This document shows, piece after piece, positions 24,173 to 32,315 of a DNA stretch of 40,470 nt; the first letter of the stretch is position 1, and each line of letters opens with the position of its first letter. Source of the DNA: Lachnospiraceae bacterium (GTDB taxonomy: Bacteria > Bacillota > Clostridia > Lachnospirales > Lachnospiraceae); NCBI GenBank assembly GCA_015057055.1, contig SVFE01000021.1, positions 1-40,470 of the forward strand. The letters are read 5' to 3'. The translations under genes were made by a program, and so were the position numbers. The notes under the pieces were generated by a model. The model searched no databases and was not told the origin of the DNA. It worked only from the letters and a program-made list of their open reading frames with translations.

Positions 24173-25951
24173 TTATTTCAATCGGTCCGCCATGGTGTAG
24201 AAATCGTAATACATTCCCTTTGCTTCCATCAAAGATTCATGATTTCCTTCTTCTGCAATGCCGTCCTCCGTAAGCACCACAATCCGGTCCGCATTTTTGA
24301 TGCTGGATAACCGATGGGCAATGGTAATGGTGGTGCGCCCCTCCGATAATTTATTCAGCGAAGCGGCCACCGCAAATTCGCTCTCGTTATCCAACGCCGA
24401 CGTGGCTTCATCCAGAATCATAATGGGCGGATTTTTCAGAAAGACCCGGGCAATGCTGATGCGCTGCTTTTGTCCGCCGGAAAGCTTCACGCCCCGCTCT
24501 CCCACGTACGTATCATACCCGTCCTTTAAACTCAAAATAAACTCATGGGCACCGGCCTTCTTCGCTGCCTCGATTGCCTCTTCCCGGCTTGCAAGAGGGC
24601 GGCCGTAAATGATATTTTCCAGCACCGTACCCGAAAACAGATACACATCCTGCTGCACGATTCCGATGTTTTCCCGAAGGCTTTTTAGGGTAAAGCTGCG
24701 AATGCTTTTTCCGTCAATTTTGATATCCCCCTCCGTCACATCATAAAACCGGGGAATCAAATTGCACAGCGTCGTTTTGCCCCCGCCGGAAGGTCCAACA
24801 ATGGCCAGTTTCTCCCCCGGTCGAATGTGCAAATCGAAATTCCGGAAGACCTTGTTGTGATCGTCCGGGTATTCAAAGGAAACACCGGAAAATGTGATGT
24901 CCCCTTTGGGATTCTCAAGCGGCACTGCATCCGGTTCATCAAAAATTTCAATGTCCGCATCCATAATCTGCAAAAACCGCTCAATTCCGGTAAGTCCCCG
25001 CTGGAACTGCTCCGCAAATTCAATGATGCGGCGGATGGTGGCAATCAACGTAGAAACATACATGGTATAAGCCACCAAATCCCCCGGCGTAATCTTTTCG
25101 TTCATCACAAAAATACCGCCGGCCAGAATGACAATCAGATACATCACTCCGTCAAAGGCCCGGATGGAGGTATGAAAATCCGCCATGTACCGGTAGGTTT
25201 CCTTTTTGATATCCAAAAATTTGCGGTTTCCCTCTTCAAATTTTTCACACTCCAGCGCCTCGTTGGTAAACGCTTTCACTACCTTTTGCCCAAGAAGGGT
25301 ATCCTCAATGGCGGCATTGAGCTCACCGATTTGCACCCGCTGTCTCGCAAATGCCTTCCGGTTTCTGCGATTTAGTTTGATGCACACAAAGGCCATCACC
25401 GGTACCATCACAAAAACCATCACGGTCAGCGGCAGATTCACCCTTGCCAATATAATAAAGGCCACCAGCGCCTTTACGCCGGCGATAAAAAATTCCTCCG
25501 GACAATGATGGGCAAATTCCGTGACATCGAACAAATCGTTGGTAATCCGCCCCATAATCTGCCCCACCTTGGTGTTGTTAAAATAGGTATTGGACAGTTT
25601 TTGCAAATGGGCATAGGCATCCGAACGCATATCCGTCTCCATTTTTGCACCCATCACATGCCCCATATTGGCCATGTAATAGTTGGCTGCGCAATCCACC
25701 AGGCGAAGGAGCAGATACAGTCCCGCCATGCTTCCCAGCGTTTCCATGGTTAATTTCGTTACGTCCTCCATCCCCGTATTGGTGATGTATCGGATAATCA
25801 TGGGCAAAATCAATTCGCAAATCGTCGTCAGGGCCGCGCAAAACAAATCCAGTGCCAAAACACCTTTGTGCTTGGCATAGTACGGCAAAAAGCGTTTCAG
25901 CAGTTCTTTGGTGGAATATTCTTTTATTGTTTCGGTTTTTTCTTTTTTCAT
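24173..25951 (-). CDS. ABC exporter, fused permease and ATPase
   Basis: The protein is a half-size ABC exporter: six transmembrane helices (about 1-320) and a nucleotide-binding domain with Walker A GPSGGGKTT, signature LSGGQKQRIS, Walker B ILDEATSALD and the switch histidine in IAHRLSS. It should form a homo- or heterodimer and move a substrate, possibly lipid or drug, out of the cell. An ATG four codons further upstream (25963) is in frame, but GGAGAG lies six bases before the ATG at 25951, which is preferred. No partner half-transporter is adjacent, so a homodimer is likely. It lies directly after the asnA terminator with no obvious promoter of its own. Substrate unknown. Confidence 0.92.
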   Translation of the reverse strand: MKKEKTETIKEYSTKELLKRFLPYYAKHKGVLALDLFCAALTTICELILPMIIRYITNTGMEDVTKLTMETLGSMAGLYLLLRLVDCAANYYMANMGHVMGAKMETDMRSDAYAHLQKLSNTYFNNTKVGQIMGRITNDLFDVTEFAHHCPEEFFIAGVKALVAFIILARVNLPLTVMVFVMVPVMAFVCIKLNRRNRKAFARQRVQIGELNAAIEDTLLGQKVVKAFTNEALECEKFEEGNRKFLDIKKETYRYMADFHTSIRAFDGVMYLIVILAGGIFVMNEKITPGDLVAYTMYVSTLIATIRRIIEFAEQFQRGLTGIERFLQIMDADIEIFDEPDAVPLENPKGDITFSGVSFEYPDDHNKVFRNFDLHIRPGEKLAIVGPSGGGKTTLCNLIPRFYDVTEGDIKIDGKSIRSFTLKSLRENIGIVQQDVYLFSGTVLENIIYGRPLASREEAIEAAKKAGAHEFILSLKDGYDTYVGERGVKLSGGQKQRISIARVFLKNPPIMILDEATSALDNESEFAVAASLNKLSEGRTTITIAHRLSSIKNADRIVVLTEDGIAEEGNHESLMEAKGMYYDFYTMADRLK

Positions 25952-25977
25952 CTTTCTCTCCATCCGAATTTTGTGTC

Positions 25978-26016
25978 AAAAAATGGTCACGCCTCTTTCG
26001 AGCACGTAACCATTTT
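25978..26016 (-). terminator. Terminator of the asnS-asnA operon
   Basis: AAAATGGTCACG (25980-25991) and CGTAACCATTTT (26005-26016) form a stem with one mismatch, followed on the minus strand by a T-run. Confidence 0.75.
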
Positions 26017-26030
26017 CATTCATCCTGTCT

Positions 26031-27041
26031 TTATAAGATATACACGCCTTTTTCCTTTGCGTACGAGTATACTTCCTCAGGCCAAATCGAAGACTGCACT
26101 TCCCCGATGTGGGCTCTTTGCAAAAAGAACATACAGATTCGGGACTGTCCGATACCGCCACCGATGGTGTAGGGAAGCTTTCCTTCCAACACTTCTTTCT
26201 GGAACGGAAGGGACGCTCTGTCCTCGCAGCCGGAAATTTTCAGCTGCCGCGCCAAGGATTCCTCATCCACACGGATACCCATAGAGGACAATTCCAGAGA
26301 AATATCCAGCACCGGGTAATACACCAAAATATCACCGTTTAATTCCCAGTCATCATAATCCGGTGCACGGCCGTCGTGACGCTCACCGGACTTTAACGCG
26401 CCGCCGATTTTGGAAAGGAACACCGCACCTTTTTCCTTGGCAATCAAGTTCTCTCTCTCCTTGGGCGTCTTATCCGGATACAAATCTTCCAATTCCTGGG
26501 TTGTAATAAATGTAATTTCATTGGGCAGGAACGGATCCATAAAATGATACTTTCCGCACATATAGTATTCCGTCTGCTTAATCGCCATATAAATGCGAAA
26601 TACCGTTTCTTTCAAGGTCTCTTCCGTGCGTTCGGACTTGTCGATAATCTTCTCCCAGTCCCACTGATCCACATAAAGAGAATGGATGTTGTCCGTCTCC
26701 TCATCTCTTCGGATGGCGGTCATATCCGTATATAAGCCTTCGCCTTTGGCAAAGCCGTAATCGCGAAGTGCCAGTCGTTTCCACTTTGCCAGGGAATGTA
26801 CGATTTCCACCATCGCCTCATTCTGCTCTTTGATACCAAAGGTTACCGGACGCTCCACACCATTTAAGTTGTCGTTGAGGCCGGACTCCGGCTTGACAAA
26901 CAAGGGCGCAGAAACTCGGGTAAGGCTTAAGGCATCTGCCAGGGCGCGTTCAAAATAATCCTTTACTTCCTTAATTGCAATCTCTGTTTCTTTAATATTC
27001 TGAGGGCTCTGATACCCTTCCGGAATATAGATTTTGCTCAT
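26031..27041 (-). CDS. asnA: Aspartate-ammonia ligase (asparagine synthetase A)
   Basis: The 336-residue enzyme forms asparagine from aspartate, ammonia and ATP. It has the class-II-synthetase-like fold of AsnA, visible in [22 protein letters not shown] (about 40-60), [22 protein letters not shown] and the C-terminal [17 protein letters not shown]. The start follows GGAGAGGTAGAAAA and lies 17 bases after asnS, so the two are one operon. The pair couples asparagine synthesis with its charging to tRNA. No T-box was seen in the leader. Confidence 0.96.
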   Translation of the reverse strand: MSKIYIPEGYQSPQNIKETEIAIKEVKDYFERALADALSLTRVSAPLFVKPESGLNDNLNGVERPVTFGIKEQNEAMVEIVHSLAKWKRLALRDYGFAKGEGLYTDMTAIRRDEETDNIHSLYVDQWDWEKIIDKSERTEETLKETVFRIYMAIKQTEYYMCGKYHFMDPFLPNEITFITTQELEDLYPDKTPKERENLIAKEKGAVFLSKIGGALKSGERHDGRAPDYDDWELNGDILVYYPVLDISLELSSMGIRVDEESLARQLKISGCEDRASLPFQKEVLEGKLPYTIGGGIGQSRICMFFLQRAHIGEVQSSIWPEEVYSYAKEKGVYIL

Positions 27042-27058
27042 TTTTCTACCTCTCCAAA

Positions 27059-28450
27059 TTAAAGATCACAGTTATTTACGGTTCTGGGGAAGGGAACAAC
27101 GTCACGGATATTGCCCATACCGGTCAAGTACATTACGCAACGTTCAAATCCAAGTCCGAATCCTGCATGTCTGGTGGAACCGTATTTTCTAAGGTCCAAA
27201 TAGAAATCGTAATCTTCCGGTTTCAGTCCGAGTTCCTCCATACGGGCAGACAACTTAGCAAAGTCATCCTCTCTCTGGCTGCCGCCGATGATTTCGCCGA
27301 TGCCGGGAACTAAGCAGTCCATCGCTGCCACGGTCTTACCGTCTTCGTTCAACTTCATGTAGAAGGCTTTGATTTCCTTCGGATAATCGGTAACGAATAC
27401 CGGACGCTTAAATACTTCTTCTGTCAGGTATCTCTCATGCTCGGTCTGCAAATCGCATCCCCAGGATACCTTATATTCAAAGTTGTCATTATTCTTTTCC
27501 AGAATCTCAATGGCTTCCGTATAGGTAACGTGGCCAAATTCGGAATTCATAACACCTTCCAAACGCTCGATGAGCCCTTTATCAACGAAGTTATTAAAGA
27601 ACTTCATCTCTTCCGGTGCATTTTCCAATACATAGCGGATGATATATTTAATCATACTTTCTGCCAACATCATATCGTCCTTCAAATCCGCAAAGGCGAT
27701 TTCCGGCTCAATCATCCAAAACTCTGCCGCATGACGGGTAGTATTGGAATTTTCCGCACGGAAAGTAGGTCCGAAGGTATAAATATTACGAAATGCCATA
27801 GCGTAAGTCTCACCGTTTAACTGTCCGCTTACGGTAAGATTGGTGGGTTTATTAAAGAAGTCTTTAGAAAAATCCACTTTACCGTCTTCTGTCATAGGAA
27901 GATTATTCATATCCATCGTGGTTACGGTAAACATTTCTCCCGCGCCTTCACAGTCACTTCCGGTAATAATGGGTGTATGCACATACACGAAATCTCTTTC
28001 CTGGAAAAACTTATGAATCGCATAGGCAATCAACGAACGCACACGAAATACCGCCTGGAACGTATTCGTTCTGGGACGAAGGTGAGTAATGGTACGCAAA
28101 TATTCCATGGAATGACGTTTCTTCTGCAAAGGATAATCCGGGGTGGATTCACCTTCGATTTCCACTTCCGTTGCCTGAATTTCAAAAGGCTGCTTTGCCT
28201 GCGGAGTGGGCACCAAAGTTCCCTTTACGATAAGGGCCGCCCCAACATTCACTTTGCTGATTTCCGCAAAATTACTCATGGTATCGTTGTAAACCACCTG
28301 CAGGGGTTCAAAAAAGGTACCGTCATTGATTACAATAAAACCAAATGTCTTACCGTCACGGATGCTGCGAACCCAGCCTCCGATGGTAATCTCTTTATTT
28401 AAATATTCTTCTTTGTTACGAAAAATCTCTCTTACTGTTACCAGTTCCAT
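27059..28450 (-). CDS. asnS: Asparaginyl-tRNA synthetase
   Basis: The 463-residue class IIb synthetase has an N-terminal OB-fold anticodon-binding domain (about 1-120, [20 protein letters not shown]) and a catalytic domain. The class II motifs include motif 2 ([21 protein letters not shown]) and motif 3 ([16 protein letters not shown]). The frame continues ten codons upstream, but the start at 28450 has GGGAGGCG at ideal spacing and the family-typical N-terminus. It is first in the operon with asnA. Together with a consensus promoter and the absence of a leader structure, this suggests constitutive expression. Confidence 0.96.
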   Translation of the reverse strand: MELVTVREIFRNKEEYLNKEITIGGWVRSIRDGKTFGFIVINDGTFFEPLQVVYNDTMSNFAEISKVNVGAALIVKGTLVPTPQAKQPFEIQATEVEIEGESTPDYPLQKKRHSMEYLRTITHLRPRTNTFQAVFRVRSLIAYAIHKFFQERDFVYVHTPIITGSDCEGAGEMFTVTTMDMNNLPMTEDGKVDFSKDFFNKPTNLTVSGQLNGETYAMAFRNIYTFGPTFRAENSNTTRHAAEFWMIEPEIAFADLKDDMMLAESMIKYIIRYVLENAPEEMKFFNNFVDKGLIERLEGVMNSEFGHVTYTEAIEILEKNNDNFEYKVSWGCDLQTEHERYLTEEVFKRPVFVTDYPKEIKAFYMKLNEDGKTVAAMDCLVPGIGEIIGGSQREDDFAKLSARMEELGLKPEDYDFYLDLRKYGSTRHAGFGLGFERCVMYLTGMGNIRDVVPFPRTVNNCDL

Positions 28451-28479
28451 AATACGCCTCCCATATTTATTCCATGGCA

Positions 28480-28508
28480 ATTATAACTCACAAAGTCATA
28501 CTTTACAA
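28480..28508 (-). promoter_or_regulatory. Predicted promoter of asnS-asnA
   Basis: TTGTAA (28503-28508) and a perfect TATAAT (28480-28485) on the minus strand are 17 bases apart, about 30 bases before the asnS start. Confidence 0.65.
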
Positions 28509-28513
28509 ATATT

Positions 28514-29983
28514 TTAATTATTTTTTTTATATCTTTCAAAAAAGTCCTTGGTTTCCTTCGCGACCACACCACTTAATGCAAAAAGGGCAATCATATTGGG
28601 GAACGCCATCAGACCGTTGAAAATATCTGCGATGGTCCATACCGCCTGCACCGTCATGTACGGGCCGATAAATACTGCAATGATATATAACCAGCGATAT
28701 ACCAGAATTGTCTTCTTATTTTTTCCGGTCAAATATTCCAGACACCGTTCCGCATAATAATCCCAGCCAAGAATCGTGGTAAAGGCAAAGAACACCAAGC
28801 AGAGCATCAGGACGAAGGAAGTAACCCTTTCCGGGAAGGGAAGTCCGTGATTAAACGCATAGGTCGTAACATTCACGCCTTCCAGACCTTCCACCTGCCA
28901 TGCACCGCTGATTACGATTGCAAGTCCTGTCATGGTACAGATGATGATGGTATCGATAAACGTACCCGTCATGGATACCAATCCCTGTCTTACCGGTTCC
29001 TTGGTCTGCGCCGCTGCGGCCGCAATGGGTGCGGATCCAAGTCCTGCCTCATTAGAGAAGATACCTCTTGCCACACCTTTTTGCATTGCTATAAAAAGGG
29101 AACCAACCACACCGCCGGTAACCGCCCGGGGATTAAAGGCGCCTTGGATAATGAGTTCAAATGCTGCCGGTACCTTATCAATATTGAAACAAATCAATCC
29201 TAACGCAAACAACACATAAATGATTGCCATGAAAGGTACCACAATCTGGGAAACACCGGAAATTCGCTTGATACCGCCAATCAGCACCAGCGCAACGCAC
29301 ACACTGAGTACCAGGGAGGTGATTACCACATACCAGGAATAGGTTCCCAAATCAATGACTCTATTTCCGAAAGGAATTTGGAGACTTACCGTATTGGTTA
29401 AATCCGGGTCAAAGAAGGAAACCACTGCCGTGGAAATACCGTTTACCTGCGTAAAAGTACCGATTCCCAAAAGGCCGGCACACACACCGAAAAACGCAAA
29501 AAGTTTTCCGAGCCATTTCCAATTTTTACCCATACCTCTTTCTATGTAGTAGAACGGTCCGCCGAGCGCATGTCCGTCTTCATCCATCACACGGTATTTT
29601 ACCGCCAAAAGCCCTTCTGCATATTTGGTTGCCATTCCGAGAAATGCCGCAACCTCCATCCAAAACAGCGCGCCGGGGCCTCCGGTACAAATCGCCGTAG
29701 CCACACCTACGATATTACCGGTTCCGATGGTGGCGGAAAGAGCAGTACAAAGCGCCGCGAAAGAGGATACTTCACCCTCTCCTCCTTCTTCATTTTTTAC
29801 CATCCATTTCAATGCTAGCGGAAGTTTCCGGACCTGCAAAACGCCAAGTCTTACCGTAAGCAAAAATCCGCCTGCAAGAATAAGCACCATCAAAGGAACT
29901 CCCCAGACAAGGTCATCAATCTTTACAAGAAAACCTTCTATGTAGTTTAAGAACTCCAGAATACGTTCTAATTTACCTGACAT
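28514..29983 (-). CDS. Sodium:alanine/glycine symporter, AGCS family
   Basis: The 489-residue polytopic membrane protein has about ten hydrophobic segments and the AGCS signature region SATIGTGNIVGVATAICTGG (about 84-103), plus NEAGLGSAPIAAAAA. AGCS carriers take up alanine, glycine or glutamine with sodium. The TATA-type start has only a weak ribosome binding site, but the conserved N-terminal region supports this start. A promoter is seen upstream. It ends about 63 bases before asnS, whose promoter overlaps its 3' end, and no clear terminator intervenes. Substrate is not decided. Confidence 0.93.
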   Translation of the reverse strand: MSGKLERILEFLNYIEGFLVKIDDLVWGVPLMVLILAGGFLLTVRLGVLQVRKLPLALKWMVKNEEGGEGEVSSFAALCTALSATIGTGNIVGVATAICTGGPGALFWMEVAAFLGMATKYAEGLLAVKYRVMDEDGHALGGPFYYIERGMGKNWKWLGKLFAFFGVCAGLLGIGTFTQVNGISTAVVSFFDPDLTNTVSLQIPFGNRVIDLGTYSWYVVITSLVLSVCVALVLIGGIKRISGVSQIVVPFMAIIYVLFALGLICFNIDKVPAAFELIIQGAFNPRAVTGGVVGSLFIAMQKGVARGIFSNEAGLGSAPIAAAAAQTKEPVRQGLVSMTGTFIDTIIICTMTGLAIVISGAWQVEGLEGVNVTTYAFNHGLPFPERVTSFVLMLCLVFFAFTTILGWDYYAERCLEYLTGKNKKTILVYRWLYIIAVFIGPYMTVQAVWTIADIFNGLMAFPNMIALFALSGVVAKETKDFFERYKKNN

Positions 29984-30018
29984 AATCCAACCATGCCTTT
30001 CTGCAAAAATACCTTTTT

Positions 30019-30047
30019 AGTTTATCACATTTTCATGGAATCCACAA
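30019..30047 (-). promoter_or_regulatory. Predicted promoter of the AGCS symporter gene
   Basis: TTGTGG (30042-30047) and TAAACT (30019-30024) on the minus strand are 17 bases apart, about 36 bases before the start. Confidence 0.5.
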
Positions 30048-30119
30048 AAGTTTTTCATCTTCCGTGCTTTTTCCTAAAAATAAAGTAAAAAATTTTAACG
30101 CAAATCTCCTATATATCCC

Positions 30120-30149
30120 TTGCTGATTCAGGGTAAAATAGCATATAAT
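30120..30149 (+). promoter_or_regulatory. Predicted promoter of the GH5 gene
   Basis: TTGCTG (30120-30125) and a perfect TATAAT (30144-30149) are 18 bases apart. A leader of about 85 bases follows. It contains a small AACTGC/GCAGTT hairpin trailed by four T residues (about 30175-30200), possibly an attenuator. Confidence 0.5.
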
Positions 30150-30242
30150 ATTAGTAACTATTGATATAAATCAAACTGCAACTGTGAAGGCAGTTTTAAA
30201 ATCAAAAAAGCGGATGAATTTACTCAGGAAAGGAATAGCACT

Positions 30243-31202
30243 ATGATTATATGCAAGACAGAACGAAACGGCCGCTCCACTCCCTTTGGAATCCACGGAA
30301 AACTTCATGTGGAAGGCACAAAACTTATGGACGAGCACAATAATCCCTGTCAGTTAAAAGGCGTCAGCACACATAACCTTTCTCTTTATCCCGGTTATGT
30401 CAATGAATCCTGTTTTACGCAAATCACTGACCGCTTTGGTATGAGCGTACTTCGACTTGCCATGTATTCTGAAAAAGCAGACGATGTTCTCGGATATGCG
30501 GACGGTGACGATGCTCATCGCGCAGAGTTGGAAGATCTGGTTTTGAAAGCCGCCGAAATTTGCGCAGGCCTTGGTATTTATATGATTGTGGACTGGCATA
30601 TTCTGTTTGATTACGATCCCAATATGCATACCGACAAAGCAATCTTATTCTTCAAAAATATATGTCCGAAATTAAAAGGTTACGACCATATTCTTTACGA
30701 AATTTGCAACGAACCCAATCTGGAGACCACCTGGGAGCAGATTACCAATTACGCCAATCAAGTCATTCCCGTCATTCGGGAAATCGATCCGGACAAGGTG
30801 ATTATCGTTGGTACTCCGGTCTGGTCCCAAAGAGTGGATAAAGCAGCGGCTGCACCGCTTCCCTATCCCAATTTGGTTTATACACTGCATTTTTATGCAG
30901 ATACCCACAAAGAGGAGTTACGCCAAATTATGCTGGGGGCCATTGAAAAGGGACTTCCCGTATTTGTTTCGGAATTCGGTATTTGTGATGCTTCCGGAAA
31001 TGGTCCCATCAACGACGAAGAAACCAACATCTGGCTTGAATTACTGAACAAGCATCAAATCAGCTATGTGATTTGGAACCTCTCCCGCAAGGACGAAACA
31101 TCCGCAATTTTTGTTCCTACCTGCGAAAAAAATTATGATTTTGAAGACAGTGATTTCTCCGAATGCGGAAAGCGCGTTCCCGGTTATATGCAGATGAAAT
31201 AA
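30243..31202 (+). CDS. Glycoside hydrolase family 5 (endoglucanase-like), no signal peptide
   Basis: The 319-residue protein covers one GH5 catalytic barrel. Key residues are R71, DWH (117-119), acid/base E157 in CNEPN, H216 and Y218, nucleophile E244 in VSEFG, and W278. The VSEFGICDASGNGP stretch resembles the GH5 subgroup of endo-beta-1,4-glucanases. There is no signal peptide, carbohydrate-binding module or membrane anchor, which is unusual for a cellulase and suggests an intracellular substrate such as imported oligosaccharides, or a different export route. AGGAAAGGAA precedes the ATG. A bidirectional terminator follows. Specificity could equally be another beta-glucan or mannan. Confidence 0.88.
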   Translation: MIICKTERNGRSTPFGIHGKLHVEGTKLMDEHNNPCQLKGVSTHNLSLYPGYVNESCFTQITDRFGMSVLRLAMYSEKADDVLGYADGDDAHRAELEDLVLKAAEICAGLGIYMIVDWHILFDYDPNMHTDKAILFFKNICPKLKGYDHILYEICNEPNLETTWEQITNYANQVIPVIREIDPDKVIIVGTPVWSQRVDKAAAAPLPYPNLVYTLHFYADTHKEELRQIMLGAIEKGLPVFVSEFGICDASGNGPINDEETNIWLELLNKHQISYVIWNLSRKDETSAIFVPTCEKNYDFEDSDFSECGKRVPGYMQMK

Positions 31203-31227
31203 TTTTCCTTTTACGCAAATGATAAGC

Positions 31228-31277
31228 AAAAAACCGGCAGACTCCAAAGCTGATGCTTGTGAGTCCGCCGGCTTTTT
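31228..31277. terminator. Bidirectional terminator between the GH5 and hydrolase genes
   Basis: CCGGCAGACTC and GAGTCCGCCGG form an 11-bp stem with one mismatch, with A-run and T-run flanks (about 31230-31277). It abuts the stop codon of the converging hydrolase gene. Confidence 0.8.
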
Positions 31278-32209
31278 TAAACCCTTTTCTTTATCCAGCA
31301 ATAGATTTCTCCGAACACGGAAAACCGATCTATTTCATTTATCGGTTCATGCCTGCTGCCCTCATATAAACAGAGTTTCATTCTTTTCAGTCCTGCCTTT
31401 TTATAACGGCGATACACTTCCTTTACTCCTTTTCCGTAGTTTCCGATGGGGTCTTCACTTCCGCTGAGATACAAAATCGGAATATCCTTGGGTATTTTCT
31501 CAATATTCTCTTTCTTTTGTATCGCTTCCAAACTGTTAAGCAGTGTCCGATAGCCGTTCACCGAAAAGAAATAATTGCAATTTTGGTCTCTGAGATACTC
31601 ATCCGTCTTCTTCACATCGGTGGTAAGCCAATCATATTGCGTTCGGGGATTGGGAATTTTTGCGTTATTGACCCGGTTAAACAGCTCTCCCAGCCAATCA
31701 CTTTTATATTTATCTCCCCACTTCAATTCCATCAATTTCAGCAAGGCATAGCCACCCTTGATTCCCGCTGCAGACATCCAGGTCGTTCCGCTCAGAATAA
31801 CCCCGTCTATTTTCTCTTCGTACTCCGACAAATACTGTCTCACAAAGAAGGAACCCATACTGTGTCCAAGGAAAAAGAACGGCGCATCCGGATATTGTTT
31901 GCGCACCAATCCATTCACGCGGTGCATATCCGTAACCGCAGTTTCCGCACCGTTTTTTCCTGCAGCGAGCCGAAAATACCCACGTTCGTCCAAGGAATCC
32001 ACGGATTTACCATGTCCGATATGATCGTGGCCGACTACCAAAATGCCACGATAGCAAAGATACGTAGCCAATTCTTCATAACGCTCCGCATATTCCTTCA
32101 TACCGTGAGCAATCTGCAAAACGGCCCGAATTTCTCCTTCCGGTTCCCAAAATACCACATGAAGTTTTGTGTGCTTATTGCAAGAAATAATCTGTGTCGT
32201 TTTTTTCAT
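31277..32209 (-). CDS. Alpha/beta hydrolase, monoacylglycerol lipase-like (Hydrolase_4)
   Basis: The 310-residue protein has an alpha/beta-hydrolase fold of the lysophospholipase or monoacylglycerol-lipase group: HGMKEYAERY (35-44, oxyanion region), HDHIGHGKS (61-69), nucleophile S117 in GHSMGS, acid D253 in SGSEDPIG and H287 in SRHEP. It probably hydrolyses an acylglycerol or related ester in the cytoplasm. The frame continues 30 codons upstream, but the start at 32209 follows AGGAGGGGAC directly and begins the conserved domain. It shares its terminator with the GH5 gene and has a terminator from the next gene immediately upstream. Substrate unknown. Confidence 0.9.
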   Translation of the reverse strand: MKKTTQIISCNKHTKLHVVFWEPEGEIRAVLQIAHGMKEYAERYEELATYLCYRGILVVGHDHIGHGKSVDSLDERGYFRLAAGKNGAETAVTDMHRVNGLVRKQYPDAPFFFLGHSMGSFFVRQYLSEYEEKIDGVILSGTTWMSAAGIKGGYALLKLMELKWGDKYKSDWLGELFNRVNNAKIPNPRTQYDWLTTDVKKTDEYLRDQNCNYFFSVNGYRTLLNSLEAIQKKENIEKIPKDIPILYLSGSEDPIGNYGKGVKEVYRRYKKAGLKRMKLCLYEGSRHEPINEIDRFSVFGEIYCWIKKRV

Positions 32210-32269
32210 GTCCCCTCCTGCGATAAAAAATCTTTCCCGCCACTGTACTCGCGCGATTTCCCATAAGTT

Positions 32270-32299
32270 AAAAAATGGCAGCCCAAACCGGGCTGCCAC
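32270..32299 (-). terminator. Terminator of the zinc-ribbon/Big protein gene
   Basis: GGCAGCCC and GGGCTGCC form a perfect 8-bp stem (extended to TGGCAGCCC/GGGCTGCCA) around a 5-base loop, with a minus-strand T-run at 32270-32275. Confidence 0.85.
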
Positions 32300-32315
32300 C
32301 TCATCCTACCTTACT

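Noticed and set aside
28451-28513. A T-box leader upstream of asnS
   Set aside because: The gap to the upstream gene is only about 60 bases and is filled by a promoter and ribosome binding site.
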